Virus record (IMG/VR): IMGVR_UViG_3300032046_000076
Location: 1-40,847 of that record
From: a virus
DNA length: 40,847 nt
Reading direction: 5' to 3' (one strand)
Each line of letters begins with the position of its first letter. The stretch's first letter is position 1. Positions 23,703 to 30,575 of this stretch are shown here, one piece after another. Under the pieces are notes generated by a model that saw only the letters and a program-made list of their open reading frames with translations, was not told where the DNA came from and searched no databases. Made by a program: the position numbers and the translations under genes.

Positions 23703-24428
23703 TTACCCCTGTGTGGATGCGGACTGCAGTTCGGTGGCAGTGAATTTTCGCGGGTAGTAGACCAGATTGAAGATGGTGCTATTTAAGTAAAATTGACTAG
23801 CAAGAGATGACCCGATCCTAAATGGATTTGATTGAGTAGCTATTGCTGCGGACGATGAAGCAACGGATCCGGCATTTAGACATAACAATGTTCCACTTGG
23901 CAAGTAAGAAAATGCTATTTTTGCAAGAGATCCTGCTGCGGGTGAATTTGCACTTGTAACTAAAGCGGTGCCGTTGTAATAAAACGCCTGCCCGGCATCT
24001 CCCGTATATAAATTAGACAATGAGTCTCCGCCAACCAGCACGCCAGCAACGGCAGGTCGAACAGACGGAGTAATAAACTCACAAATAAACGTTCCTTCGC
24101 TCGCATTAAATCCCATCGAAGAAGTGGAAATGGTCGGCACATCAGCGGCGCGAGTGACTGCAGCGGACGTTGTTTTTATGGCCGATGTTTGTGAACCAAC
24201 CTCCATTTGCATGGATGCCCACTTATAGCGCGGCTCGTTAATGGCCGCAGTCGTGAAAACATTCTGCTTAATCTCGGTAGTTCCGACACTTGCCCTTGCG
24301 AATGCTGAAAGCACGTTTAAACCTCCATCATCGATAACATAGTTTGGCGACACGTCAGTAAAATAGACGTTGAACGCGCATAGCTTTTTAAGCCGCTTAT
24401 CGTCAAAGTTTTGAACAGCATAGGGAAT
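23703..24428 (-). CDS. LamG-like virion protein with apparent ATT start
   Basis: The frame is open from just after the upstream stop; the first conventional start is GTG 24353 (216 aa). ATT 24428-24426 gives (M)PYAVQNFDDKRLKKLCAF, which fits the MPYP start of the two neighbouring genes, 241 aa in total. GGGGG lies 7 bases upstream, and ATT is 1 base after TAA. Residues 80-110 (ASMQMEVGSQTSAIKTTSAA, VTRAADVPTIS) and the C-terminus are typical of concanavalin/LamG-type phage fibre domains. A surface or adhesion role is likely. Confidence 0.6.
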   Translation of the reverse strand: MPYAVQNFDDKRLKKLCAFNVYFTDVSPNYVIDDGGLNVLSAFARASVGTTEIKQNVFTTAAINEPRYKWASMQMEVGSQTSAIKTTSAAVTRAADVPTISTSSMGFNASEGTFICEFITPSVRPAVAGVLVGGDSLSNLYTGDAGQAFYYNGTALVTSANSPAAGSLAKIAFSYLPSGTLLCLNAGSVASSSAAIATQSNPFRIGSSLASQFYLNSTIFNLVYYPRKFTATELQSASTQG

Positions 24429-24429
24429 T

Positions 24430-24798
24430 TTAGCGCCCCCAGAATGTTACTTTTGCATAGGGTGCACCGGTTACTCCTGCAAATGTGACGCGGCCTTGCT
24501 TGACTGATCCGGTGATAGTTGGCGGTGTGTATGTAGCAAGGCCATTAGCGATCACCGTGGTGGCCGTGATAACCGGATTGGTTGCTGCCAGCCAGTGCGA
24601 TGGATTTGGAGCGCCGGCAAATGTCGCGGTGCCTGCTGTCGGGGTAACTGGAACCGTACCGGCAGCGTCACTGAAAAACTCAATGTAAATCTGGAACTGT
24701 GCATAGTCTCCGGAGATGTCGCCAGTGAACAAGGTGCCGTCAGCAGTTGACAAGATCGTGCTTTTGGCGGTAGATAGCGCAAAGTTATTTAGTGGCAT
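24430..24798 (-). CDS. Beta-rich virion protein
   Basis: A 122-aa protein MPLNNFALSTAKSTILSTAD with Thr, Ala and Val-rich strands (FQIYIEFFSDAAGTVPVTPT, GRVTFAGVTGAPYAKVTFWG). The phrase EFFSDAAGTVPVTPTAGT is common in phage fibre and structural proteins. It follows a terminator and is the first gene of the fibre cluster. AGGATC precedes the ATG. Role not certain. Confidence 0.6.
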   Translation of the reverse strand: MPLNNFALSTAKSTILSTADGTLFTGDISGDYAQFQIYIEFFSDAAGTVPVTPTAGTATFAGAPNPSHWLAATNPVITATTVIANGLATYTPPTITGSVKQGRVTFAGVTGAPYAKVTFWGR

Positions 24799-24810
24799 GT
24801 TAGATCCTAT

Positions 24811-24841
24811 AAAAAAGCCCGCCCATTTAGTGAGCGGGCTT
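24811..24841 (-). terminator. Intrinsic terminator of the capsid operon
   Basis: On the - strand AGCCCGC-(loop of 11)-GCGGGCT followed by six T. It lies between the 85-aa gene and the fibre cluster. Confidence 0.85.
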
Positions 24842-24858
24842 ATATTGATTAAGCGATA

Positions 24859-25116
24859 TTACTTTTTCGATGCTGGCTTGGCGGCTTCTTCCACCATTGG
24901 CAGCTCATCACCCACCAGATCAGTCGCATCACCTTTTTCTACTGGCGTAGCAACTTCCAATTCTGCCGGCTTCTGGATGGTGATTTCGTTCGTTTCCGAG
25001 ATCATAACCACATGGGCGGAAAGGGATGAATGCAACTCGCCATCAATTTGATGGATCGTATCTACGCGATTCTCTGGATTAAAATCCCACGCCTTTACTA
25101 CTTTGTATAAAGCCAT
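24859..25116 (-). CDS. Small protein downstream of the major capsid gene
   Basis: An 85-aa acidic protein beginning MALYKVVKAWDFNPENRVDT with two strands (AHVVMISETNEITIQKP) and a disordered Glu/Pro/Lys tail. Short proteins with this start and tail commonly follow capsid genes and may assist head assembly. It is separated from the capsid stop by 36 bases. No family known to me. Confidence 0.6.
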   Translation of the reverse strand: MALYKVVKAWDFNPENRVDTIHQIDGELHSSLSAHVVMISETNEITIQKPAELEVATPVEKGDATDLVGDELPMVEEAAKPASKK

Positions 25117-25152
25117 TTAATTCTCCAAAGCAGGGCCAAAGCCCCGCGTTTA

Positions 25153-26271
25153 TTAACCCAGATTGGCAGCGTAGAACACACCGGATCGGCCGTTTACGTC
25201 GGCCTTGATCTGCAAGCCCATTGCGCCATAAATTACATACGTGTAATTATCAATTGGCAACTGGCGCGGAACCGGCACAACAGCTAAAGCGGCCCCAACT
25301 AGTGGGCTAATCATCTGACGATCACGAACGTAGCAGAAGAATTCATTGCCGGACAGTTTGAATGTCTGGCGAATATCGCCGATGCGACCGTTGGTGAATT
25401 TCAGCACGTAATCTTTCAGCGTGCCCTCTTTAAAACCACCCGATGCACTGTATGCCATGTTAAGGCGGCGCATAATTTCAGGCGATACCCACATCACATC
25501 AACTTTTTGCACGTAATTGTCATCAAGCTGCTTGATGAAATCACGGGCGAAGAATGCAAAAATGTTGTCTGTGGTGGTGGCCGGTGCAGACAGGTCGATA
25601 TTAAAACCAGATGCACCCAAATTCACTTTCTTGGTGTTGCGGTGATTCTTGATGCCCTGGCCAACCACGCCATCAACCTTGATCTTCGCATCGCCATTCA
25701 GCATGTAATCGGCGACGTTAGACATCACCCACTTCATTTTCAGGGTCTGCGCATCGGTAGCGTAGTCGATGCCTTCGCTCAGTCCACCAGCAGCTTTGCG
25801 GAAATTAACGCCATAGCCTGCAGTAAATGTTGGGATTGGGTCGGAATCGTAACCAATCTCTGCATGGTCATTGCTGCGCGGAATTTGGAAATCCATAGAG
25901 CGCTGAACGTCGGACGAAAGATCGGTGCCAACAGCATAGGCACGGGAAGTCTTGCCGATATTCAACGGAGTGGCCACGGCCAGTAAGTCAGTCAGGAACT
26001 CACGACCTTGATCATGGTCAAGCACCTGCTTGGTAGTGCGGTCTGTCTCGCGCCAGAAATCAAGGCCGGGCTTGCCAGAGTTAGCGGTAAGTACAAAGCC
26101 AGATTCAATAATCTTGGATGCGGGCTCCATCACTGCGCCATACTGATCAACAATACGCGCTGCATTAATCGAATCGACCATACGCTGATTACGTACCAGG
26201 TCGAATTGTTTCTGATGGTTTGCGTTAAATTCAGCGCCGCCATTCAGGTGCTTTGGATCAAATACAATCAT
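25153..26271 (-). CDS. Major capsid protein
   Basis: A 372-aa protein starting MIVFDPKHLNGGAEFNANHQ. It lies between the decoration protein and a terminator and has the composition and length of HK97-fold capsid proteins. The segments VDVMWVSPEIMRRLNMAYSA and LPIDNYTYVIYGAMGLQIKA resemble the DUF2184/DUF6260 capsid groups. ATG 26271 has AAGGGAAA upstream; an in-frame ATG at 26349 would add a basic 26-residue stretch with no ribosome site. The capsid shell protein. Confidence 0.82.
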   Translation of the reverse strand: MIVFDPKHLNGGAEFNANHQKQFDLVRNQRMVDSINAARIVDQYGAVMEPASKIIESGFVLTANSGKPGLDFWRETDRTTKQVLDHDQGREFLTDLLAVATPLNIGKTSRAYAVGTDLSSDVQRSMDFQIPRSNDHAEIGYDSDPIPTFTAGYGVNFRKAAGGLSEGIDYATDAQTLKMKWVMSNVADYMLNGDAKIKVDGVVGQGIKNHRNTKKVNLGASGFNIDLSAPATTTDNIFAFFARDFIKQLDDNYVQKVDVMWVSPEIMRRLNMAYSASGGFKEGTLKDYVLKFTNGRIGDIRQTFKLSGNEFFCYVRDRQMISPLVGAALAVVPVPRQLPIDNYTYVIYGAMGLQIKADVNGRSGVFYAANLG

Positions 26272-26281
26272 GCTGTTTCCC

Positions 26282-26710
26282 TTATGCGAATCGAACGCGG
26301 GCCAGTTGGGCGGACGCGCCAACGGTGAACGCTTCTTGTGAGTATGCAATCACTTCATCGGTGCCGAGTACGGCAAGGCGGAATACGCCGGCACCATTAC
26401 TGGTCAACGGAGAATCAATTTTAAGTACGGTGGTAGCCGCAACCAATGCTGCAATCTCGCGGCGTGTTTCGGCAAACTCGCCCAATGCGGAATCGCCAAT
26501 AGCAACCACGGTGTCAGCATTTTTTCCCTGCAACGTGTCAACATTAATGACGTACAGGAAATCTTGCTTTTTACCGGCGGTCGAATGCGCCACAAACAGG
26601 CCGTTAGTATCCAGTTTTGCGATTGTACCCGGCAGCAATGCAACGGAACCAATTAGCGCTGTGCGTGTGACGGACTCGCCATCAATGTTAATTCGGTTAA
26701 AACGGGCCAT
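26282..26710 (-). CDS. Head decoration/stabilisation protein
   Basis: A 142-aa protein starting MARFNRINIDGESVTRTALI. The beta strands (LPGTIAKLDTNGLFVAHSTA, FLYVINVDTLQGKNADTVVA, AFTVGASAQLARVRFA) match the pattern of structural cement proteins such as DUF2190-type. Position between the prohead protein and the capsid gene is the usual one. It likely binds capsid capsomer surfaces. Starts at the A of the upstream stop overlap. Confidence 0.65.
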   Translation of the reverse strand: MARFNRINIDGESVTRTALIGSVALLPGTIAKLDTNGLFVAHSTAGKKQDFLYVINVDTLQGKNADTVVAIGDSALGEFAETRREIAALVAATTVLKIDSPLTSNGAGVFRLAVLGTDEVIAYSQEAFTVGASAQLARVRFA

Positions 26711-27978
26711 TATTGTTTGTCTCCAAAGTTAAACGATGGGATGGTATCGCCAGTCGGCAGGCCAGAATTGGCAATGATCGGAGCAGCCTTTGCGCTGATT
26801 TCTTTTAGTCGGGTAGCGCCCAGCAATTTCAGCTCGTCAACGGTTAGTTGCGAGTTCGGAGCCAGCTTAGTTGCTAGTTCGGTCAGCTCAGCATCTTTAG
26901 CTGCATTGGCCACGGCTTCGAGTTCGGCCAATCGGCTATTTGTTTCGTTTAACTTGTCGGCGGTCGGCTTGATCAGCAGCGCGTTATACGCCAGCAGAAG
27001 ATCCGCATCCGATTTGCCATCAGTTGCAATGCCGGCAGCGTTCAGCGCGGCTAAAATTTGTACCTTCATCGTGTCTTTCCCTGTGTTTGTTTCAACCGGT
27101 TTGTATTCAACTTCTCGCTGCACTTCCAGCACATCACCGAACAATTGTACAGCATTATCACTGCCAATCGCATAATCTTGGCGATACAGAATGTCATTTT
27201 CGCGATAGATAAAGTATTTGTCGTATACCTCTTGCACGAACTTAGTGCCGTCGTATCCACCAATAGCAGCCTGCAGTAGCTGGGCGATGGCATCAAAGCT
27301 CAGGTCGTCCGCATTGCCAAACAGCGACATTAGCCATTTGAGCGGGCCAGTCTTCTTGTCTTCATTGACGACAAGAATGGCGGTTTCCACTTGTTCAGTT
27401 GCACCGGCCGCATTCAAGAACATTCCAACTCCATCGGCCGGAGTGCCTGCGCCTTCTTGGTGCAACAGGATGGCAACATGGTCATAGCTCATGTTGCTGG
27501 CCACTGAGTTGTACGCCTTGCCCTTGCTGACGCCTGTATTTGCCGTCTTTTCAAGCATTACGCCGGTACTGATATGAATCGGCGCGATTTCTTCGCCGTT
27601 CATTGCAGCTTCAAGGCGGGACACCAGCTCAATTCCGTCCGGGTGCGCCTTGGCTTGATCGACGTTGATCACCACATCAATCAGCGATTGCTTGCCGTCA
27701 TGCCGCGCATTAGTCAGCACCGCGCCGGCATAATCATTAAGCAATGCCTCGCCAGAATGCGCAGAAATATAATTCCCGCTTGCATCTTGCGGGTGGCCCA
27801 TTGGTGCAGGGATGCCATTCAGGCTGGCTGTGGCGGCTTTGACGTTTGCAGCTGGGTATAAGATGCCATTCATCACGATATCATCGACAATCGGCACCGC
27901 ATCGCGCAGGGTGATTCGATTCCCCAGGCGCGTAATTTTCTTACTGTTGATCACACTTACAATATTCATTACCGGCAT
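26710..27978 (-). CDS. DUF2213 prohead protease/scaffold protein
   Basis: A 422-aa protein. The N-terminal 190 residues match DUF2213 (VDDIVMNGILYPAANVKA, IPAPMGHPQDASGNYIS, VINVDQAKAHPDGIELVSRL, SYDHVAILLHQEGAG), with His in GHP and in YDHVAIL and a Ser/Thr at HISTG as candidate catalytic residues of a phage head maturation protease. The part from 300 to 400 is Ala/Leu/Glu helix with coiled-coil character, typical of a scaffold. So protease and scaffold are fused. It starts about 40 bases after a terminator and a -10-like TATAAT (28007-28002). Confidence 0.75.
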   Translation of the reverse strand: MPVMNIVSVINSKKITRLGNRITLRDAVPIVDDIVMNGILYPAANVKAATASLNGIPAPMGHPQDASGNYISAHSGEALLNDYAGAVLTNARHDGKQSLIDVVINVDQAKAHPDGIELVSRLEAAMNGEEIAPIHISTGVMLEKTANTGVSKGKAYNSVASNMSYDHVAILLHQEGAGTPADGVGMFLNAAGATEQVETAILVVNEDKKTGPLKWLMSLFGNADDLSFDAIAQLLQAAIGGYDGTKFVQEVYDKYFIYRENDILYRQDYAIGSDNAVQLFGDVLEVQREVEYKPVETNTGKDTMKVQILAALNAAGIATDGKSDADLLLAYNALLIKPTADKLNETNSRLAELEAVANAAKDAELTELATKLAPNSQLTVDELKLLGATRLKEISAKAAPIIANSGLPTGDTIPSFNFGDKQ

Positions 27979-28018
27979 AGTATGCCCCTATGGTTTTTGG
28001 CATTATAAGCTGCACAAC

Positions 28019-28044
28019 AAAAAAGCGCCACATGGGCGCTTTTC
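28019..28044 (-). terminator. Bidirectional-looking terminator
   Basis: AAAGCGCC...GGCGCTTTT on both sides of a short loop; on the - strand followed by TTTTTTG. It overlaps the end of the 47-aa gene. Confidence 0.75.
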
Positions 28045-28188
28045 TCACTTAAACAATTTGCCAACTAATCCACCAGCACCACGCAGCACCACCTTTCTTC
28101 CTATGCGCTTGACGACTGCGCCCGGTCCACGTTGCACTGCGTTTATATCGCCCATTAAGCGGGCTAGTGCGTAGAGTAGGCTGCGCAT
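28045..28188 (-). CDS. 47-aa basic head-associated protein
   Basis: Reads MRSLLYALARLMGDINAVQR and ends GGLVGKLFK, with GGAAGGA upstream of the ATG. Very basic, with an N-terminal amphipathic helix and a Gly/Lys/Arg tail. Proteins of this size and style often follow the Mu gpF-like gene in phage head operons. Function unknown. Too short for usual ORF cut-offs but well supported by its start site. Confidence 0.6.
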   Translation of the reverse strand: MRSLLYALARLMGDINAVQRGPGAVVKRIGRKVVLRGAGGLVGKLFK

Positions 28189-28257
28189 TATATTCCTTCC
28201 AGTTACTTGTTAATTTCGACAGCCAATCTTAAGCCATGCAATAAAAATATACAATTA

Positions 28258-29166
28258 TTATTTTACATTCTCTTCCTGCCACTGGCGCTTTTCTTCCAGC
28301 ATTGCGGCCTGCACTCTCTCTGTCAGCATTGGCTTGCCGTTGTCGTCTAGCAGGACTGTAGTGACGCTGCAATGACACCCGTACTTGTTTCCTCGCTCAC
28401 CATAGAACGCCTGCACCTGATCAATAGTGTAGGTCTGCCCTGATCGTGAAGCGTGCCAGTGCCGGGTAGTTGGCAGGAAGGCGGAACTCCACAGTAGCCC
28501 GGTATTTAGCTTATATTTCTCCTGCGCTCTCCGATCCTCGTTCATTGTCGCCTGCCGCAGCGCATCGGTGATATCAGTCTGCGCGTACTGCTGCGCCTTA
28601 GATCGACTCACGCCCATCCTGGCTTCAATCTCACGCGCTACTACTTTCGGGTTTTTCCCGTCCGCCACCGATTGCGTAATAATCTGCATCAGATCTGATT
28701 TCGTTTGAGCAGTCGCACCGGTCCAGTGTTCGTATGATTTGAATTTTGCCGTGGATATGATGTTCTGATACGCCGGACTGCGAATGATTGCCGCTAGTGT
28801 CTCGCTGGATGCGTATGCCGGGCTTAACGCGCTGATATTAGCCACCGCCTTAGCCGTGCCAGTCTGAAGCGCCTGTTCGTCGAAGGTCGCGTAAAAGAAA
28901 GAGTCCTCCGTCCGCCCATCAATTAGCCATCGCTCCAGAATAGCCTGGACGGTATCGGATAGGTCTGACCGTTGCGCTGCGGTCAGGCCATAGGCTACCT
29001 CTGCCTCATTTAGCGCGTACACGGGTATAGCATTGAACGCTGCTAGGATTTCTTCGAGCGCACCAGCATAACGTAGCTCGATCTCTTTAAATGCCTTGTT
29101 GACGATCTTGCTACCGCCAACAGGGTCTGTTTTACTTTTCGGCAGGATAGGATTTGGCACTGGCAT
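28258..29166 (-). CDS. Mu gpF-like minor head protein
   Basis: A 302-aa protein. The C-terminal domain (about 165-280) is the phage Mu F-like fold: VAREIEARMGVSRSKAQQYA, TDITDALRQATM, LLWSSAFLPTTRHWHASRSG and YGCHCSVTTVL, with the conserved H and CxC region. These proteins enter the capsid during head morphogenesis and sit beside the portal. ATG 29166 has TGGAGA upstream; GTG 29175 is the alternative. Portal lies upstream but is separated by an island on the other strand. Confidence 0.85.
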   Translation of the reverse strand: MPVPNPILPKSKTDPVGGSKIVNKAFKEIELRYAGALEEILAAFNAIPVYALNEAEVAYGLTAAQRSDLSDTVQAILERWLIDGRTEDSFFYATFDEQALQTGTAKAVANISALSPAYASSETLAAIIRSPAYQNIISTAKFKSYEHWTGATAQTKSDLMQIITQSVADGKNPKVVAREIEARMGVSRSKAQQYAQTDITDALRQATMNEDRRAQEKYKLNTGLLWSSAFLPTTRHWHASRSGQTYTIDQVQAFYGERGNKYGCHCSVTTVLLDDNGKPMLTERVQAAMLEEKRQWQEENVK

Positions 29167-29202
29167 ATTCTCCACAATAGTGATAAACCTAATAAAAATA
29201 TA

Positions 29203-29231
29203 TTGTAGTTTTTTATTAGCAGGGCTATGAT
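29203..29231 (+). promoter_or_regulatory. Promoter of the + strand island
   Basis: TTGTAG (29203-29208), 17 bases, TATGAT (29226-29231). It overlaps an inverted repeat CTAATAAAA/TTTTATTAG (about 29189-29219) that could be an operator. First gene starts at 29269. Confidence 0.6.
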
Positions 29232-29268
29232 TCAGTCATCGAATTACGTAAAGCACCGGAGCATCAAA

Positions 29269-29427
29269 ATGAAATTATCCGATATTAAGAAGAAACTGGC
29301 TGAAGCCGGTATTGTAGTTCAAGTGGTGCCAATGAAGGTGAGCGGAAAATCGGCATACATCGTTCACAACATGTTTGGCCTATTCACCAAAAGCGGCCTT
29401 GTCAAGTTACTGGATCGGTCATTATGA
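29269..29427 (+). CDS. 52-aa hypothetical protein
   Basis: Begins MKLSDIKKKLAEAGIVVQVV with GGAG upstream and ends LVKLLDRSL. Helix, strand, strand, helix pattern. First gene of a moron-like + strand island; its stop overlaps the next start (ATGA). Function unknown. Confidence 0.6.
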   Translation: MKLSDIKKKLAEAGIVVQVVPMKVSGKSAYIVHNMFGLFTKSGLVKLLDRSL

Positions 29428-29582
29428 AAACCGCCGCAATCCTTGCCATCTTCATCATCGCCCTGCTCGCGTTCGGCTACTGTCTGTTTATCGACATGAC
29501 TGCACCGCGTCCTGATCCATTTGCTAATTGTTCACCACTGCCGAGTAGCGACACGGCAAACTATTGGAGGTGCGATAAATGA
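29424..29582 (+). CDS. 52-aa membrane or exported protein
   Basis: Begins MKTAAILAIFIIALLAFGYC, a signal-anchor or signal peptide, followed by a short periplasmic part with Cys at about 37 and 49. The sequence FGYC is not a good lipobox. Overlaps both neighbours by 4 bases. Such small inner-membrane proteins in phage islands may act in exclusion, but nothing shows this here. Confidence 0.55.
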   Translation: MKTAAILAIFIIALLAFGYCLFIDMTAPRPDPFANCSPLPSSDTANYWRCDK

Positions 29583-29788
29583 CACCAGAAAACTTAATCG
29601 AAGCGATTAAAGAAGCAAGGCGATTCATTGAAAAAGCAGAATTTCTTGTTTCAATATCTGATTTCCATCATCAAAATTACGGACGTATGGATGTTGATAT
29701 TTTCATCTTTCCTAAAGAACAAGGGGCAGTTAAACGTGCATCCATGGACCTAACCCGCTCACTAGCTGACTTAAGGAAATCAAGATGA
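29579..29788 (+). CDS. 69-aa hypothetical protein
   Basis: Begins MTPENLIEAIKEARRFIEKA; helices at both ends (ASMDLTRSLADLRKSR) and strands in the middle (MDVDIFIFPKEQ). ATGA overlaps both neighbours. GGAGG is located upstream of the ATG. No family recognised. Confidence 0.6.
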   Translation: MTPENLIEAIKEARRFIEKAEFLVSISDFHHQNYGRMDVDIFIFPKEQGAVKRASMDLTRSLADLRKSR

Positions 29789-29955
29789 CCACAACCACGC
29801 AACCAACCGATACCGAGATGCTGGATTGGGTGGTTGAAAACGCAGAATGGGCTGCTGATATTTTCTACGTCGTTCACGTAGAAGGAAAGCCAGAAAGTGA
29901 ATACCCGACAAAACGACAGTTAATTGCAGCAGAAATGGCAAAGGAAGCGAAATGA
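29785..29955 (+). CDS. 56-aa hypothetical protein
   Basis: Begins MTTTTQPTDTEMLDWVVENA and ends AAEMAKEAK. Acidic and helical, with an aromatic strand (ADIFYVVHVEG). Overlaps by 4 bases with both neighbours, so it is part of the same unit. No family recognised. Confidence 0.55.
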   Translation: MTTTTQPTDTEMLDWVVENAEWAADIFYVVHVEGKPESEYPTKRQLIAAEMAKEAK

Positions 29956-30245
29956 AGCGTCTTGTGCATGACGTAGGAGTGAATGACTCTTGTTACGGTG
30001 ATGCTCTTAGGTGTCCATTTTATAGCACATGGGTAAGCATGTTAAAGAGGTGTTACAGCAAAATTTATCAAGAAAAGAACCGGGCCTATATTGAATGCGC
30101 TGTTTTCAATGAATGGCTTGTTTTTTCTGTGTTCAAGTCTTGGATGGAAGAGCAGAATTGGAAAGAAAATGAGTTAGATAAAGATATTTTATTTAACGGG
30201 AATAAGATTTACTCTCCGGAAACTTGCATATTTGTTTATTCTTAA
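29952..30245 (+). CDS. AP2/HNH-type homing endonuclease-like protein, N-terminal part
   Basis: 97 aa as read. The segment CPFYSTWVSMLKRCYS, then FNEWLVFSVFKSWMEEQNW and DKDILFNGNKIYSPETC is the characteristic N-terminal half of phage AP2-domain proteins related to HNH homing enzymes. The TAA at 30243-30245 lies exactly between this half and the AP2 half, which continues in the same frame (ATA AAT AAA CTG...). Without the stop the product would be 196 residues. So the gene is either inactivated, or read through. Confidence 0.75.
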   Translation: MKRLVHDVGVNDSCYGDALRCPFYSTWVSMLKRCYSKIYQEKNRAYIECAVFNEWLVFSVFKSWMEEQNWKENELDKDILFNGNKIYSPETCIFVYS

Positions 30246-30257
30246 ATAAATAAACTG

Positions 30258-30542
30258 GTGGTAGATAGCAAGAGGATAAGAGGGAAATTTCCACTTGGCG
30301 TTGATTTTTCAATAAGATCAAAAAAATTTAGATCAAGATGCAGGCAAGGCGGATCTGTTAATCATCTTGGTTATTTTAATGACGAAAAATTAGCGCACAG
30401 GGAATGGCAGAAGTTTAAAGTAAAAGTAATTGCCAGTCATATTTCAAAACAGAGCGACAAAAGGCTAATTAATGCCCCGGATAGGATGGCAAAAAAAATA
30501 CAACTAGATTACGACTTAAATATTAAAACCACGTATTACTAA
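30258..30542 (+). CDS. AP2-domain half of the interrupted endonuclease-like gene
   Basis: The frame is the direct continuation of 29952-30245; the first possible start after the TAA is GTG 30258. The stretch KFPLGVDFSIRSKKFRSRCR, then VNHLGYFNDEKLAHREWQKF has the three strands and helix of an AP2 DNA-binding domain. No ribosome site precedes GTG 30258, so separate translation is unlikely. A terminator follows 2 bases after the stop. Confidence 0.6.
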   Translation: MVDSKRIRGKFPLGVDFSIRSKKFRSRCRQGGSVNHLGYFNDEKLAHREWQKFKVKVIASHISKQSDKRLINAPDRMAKKIQLDYDLNIKTTYY

Positions 30543-30544
30543 AC

Positions 30545-30571
30545 AAAAAGCCCCGCTAATCCGGGGCTTTT
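30545..30571 (+). terminator. Bidirectional terminator between island and portal gene
   Basis: AAAAGCCCCG-(6)-CGGGGCTTTT with T and A tracts on both sides. It lies between the + strand island and the - strand portal gene, and should stop transcription from both. Confidence 0.85.
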
Positions 30572-30575
30572 CTCA

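Noticed and set aside
24428-24430. Ribosomal +1 frameshift fusing 24430-24798 with 23703-24428
   Set aside because: Possible at TGG GGG CGC, but the (M)PYA start shared with the neighbouring genes explains the layout better.
25507-25986. 159-aa + strand frame inside the capsid gene
   Set aside because: Antisense shadow of a confident capsid gene; starts without a ribosome site.
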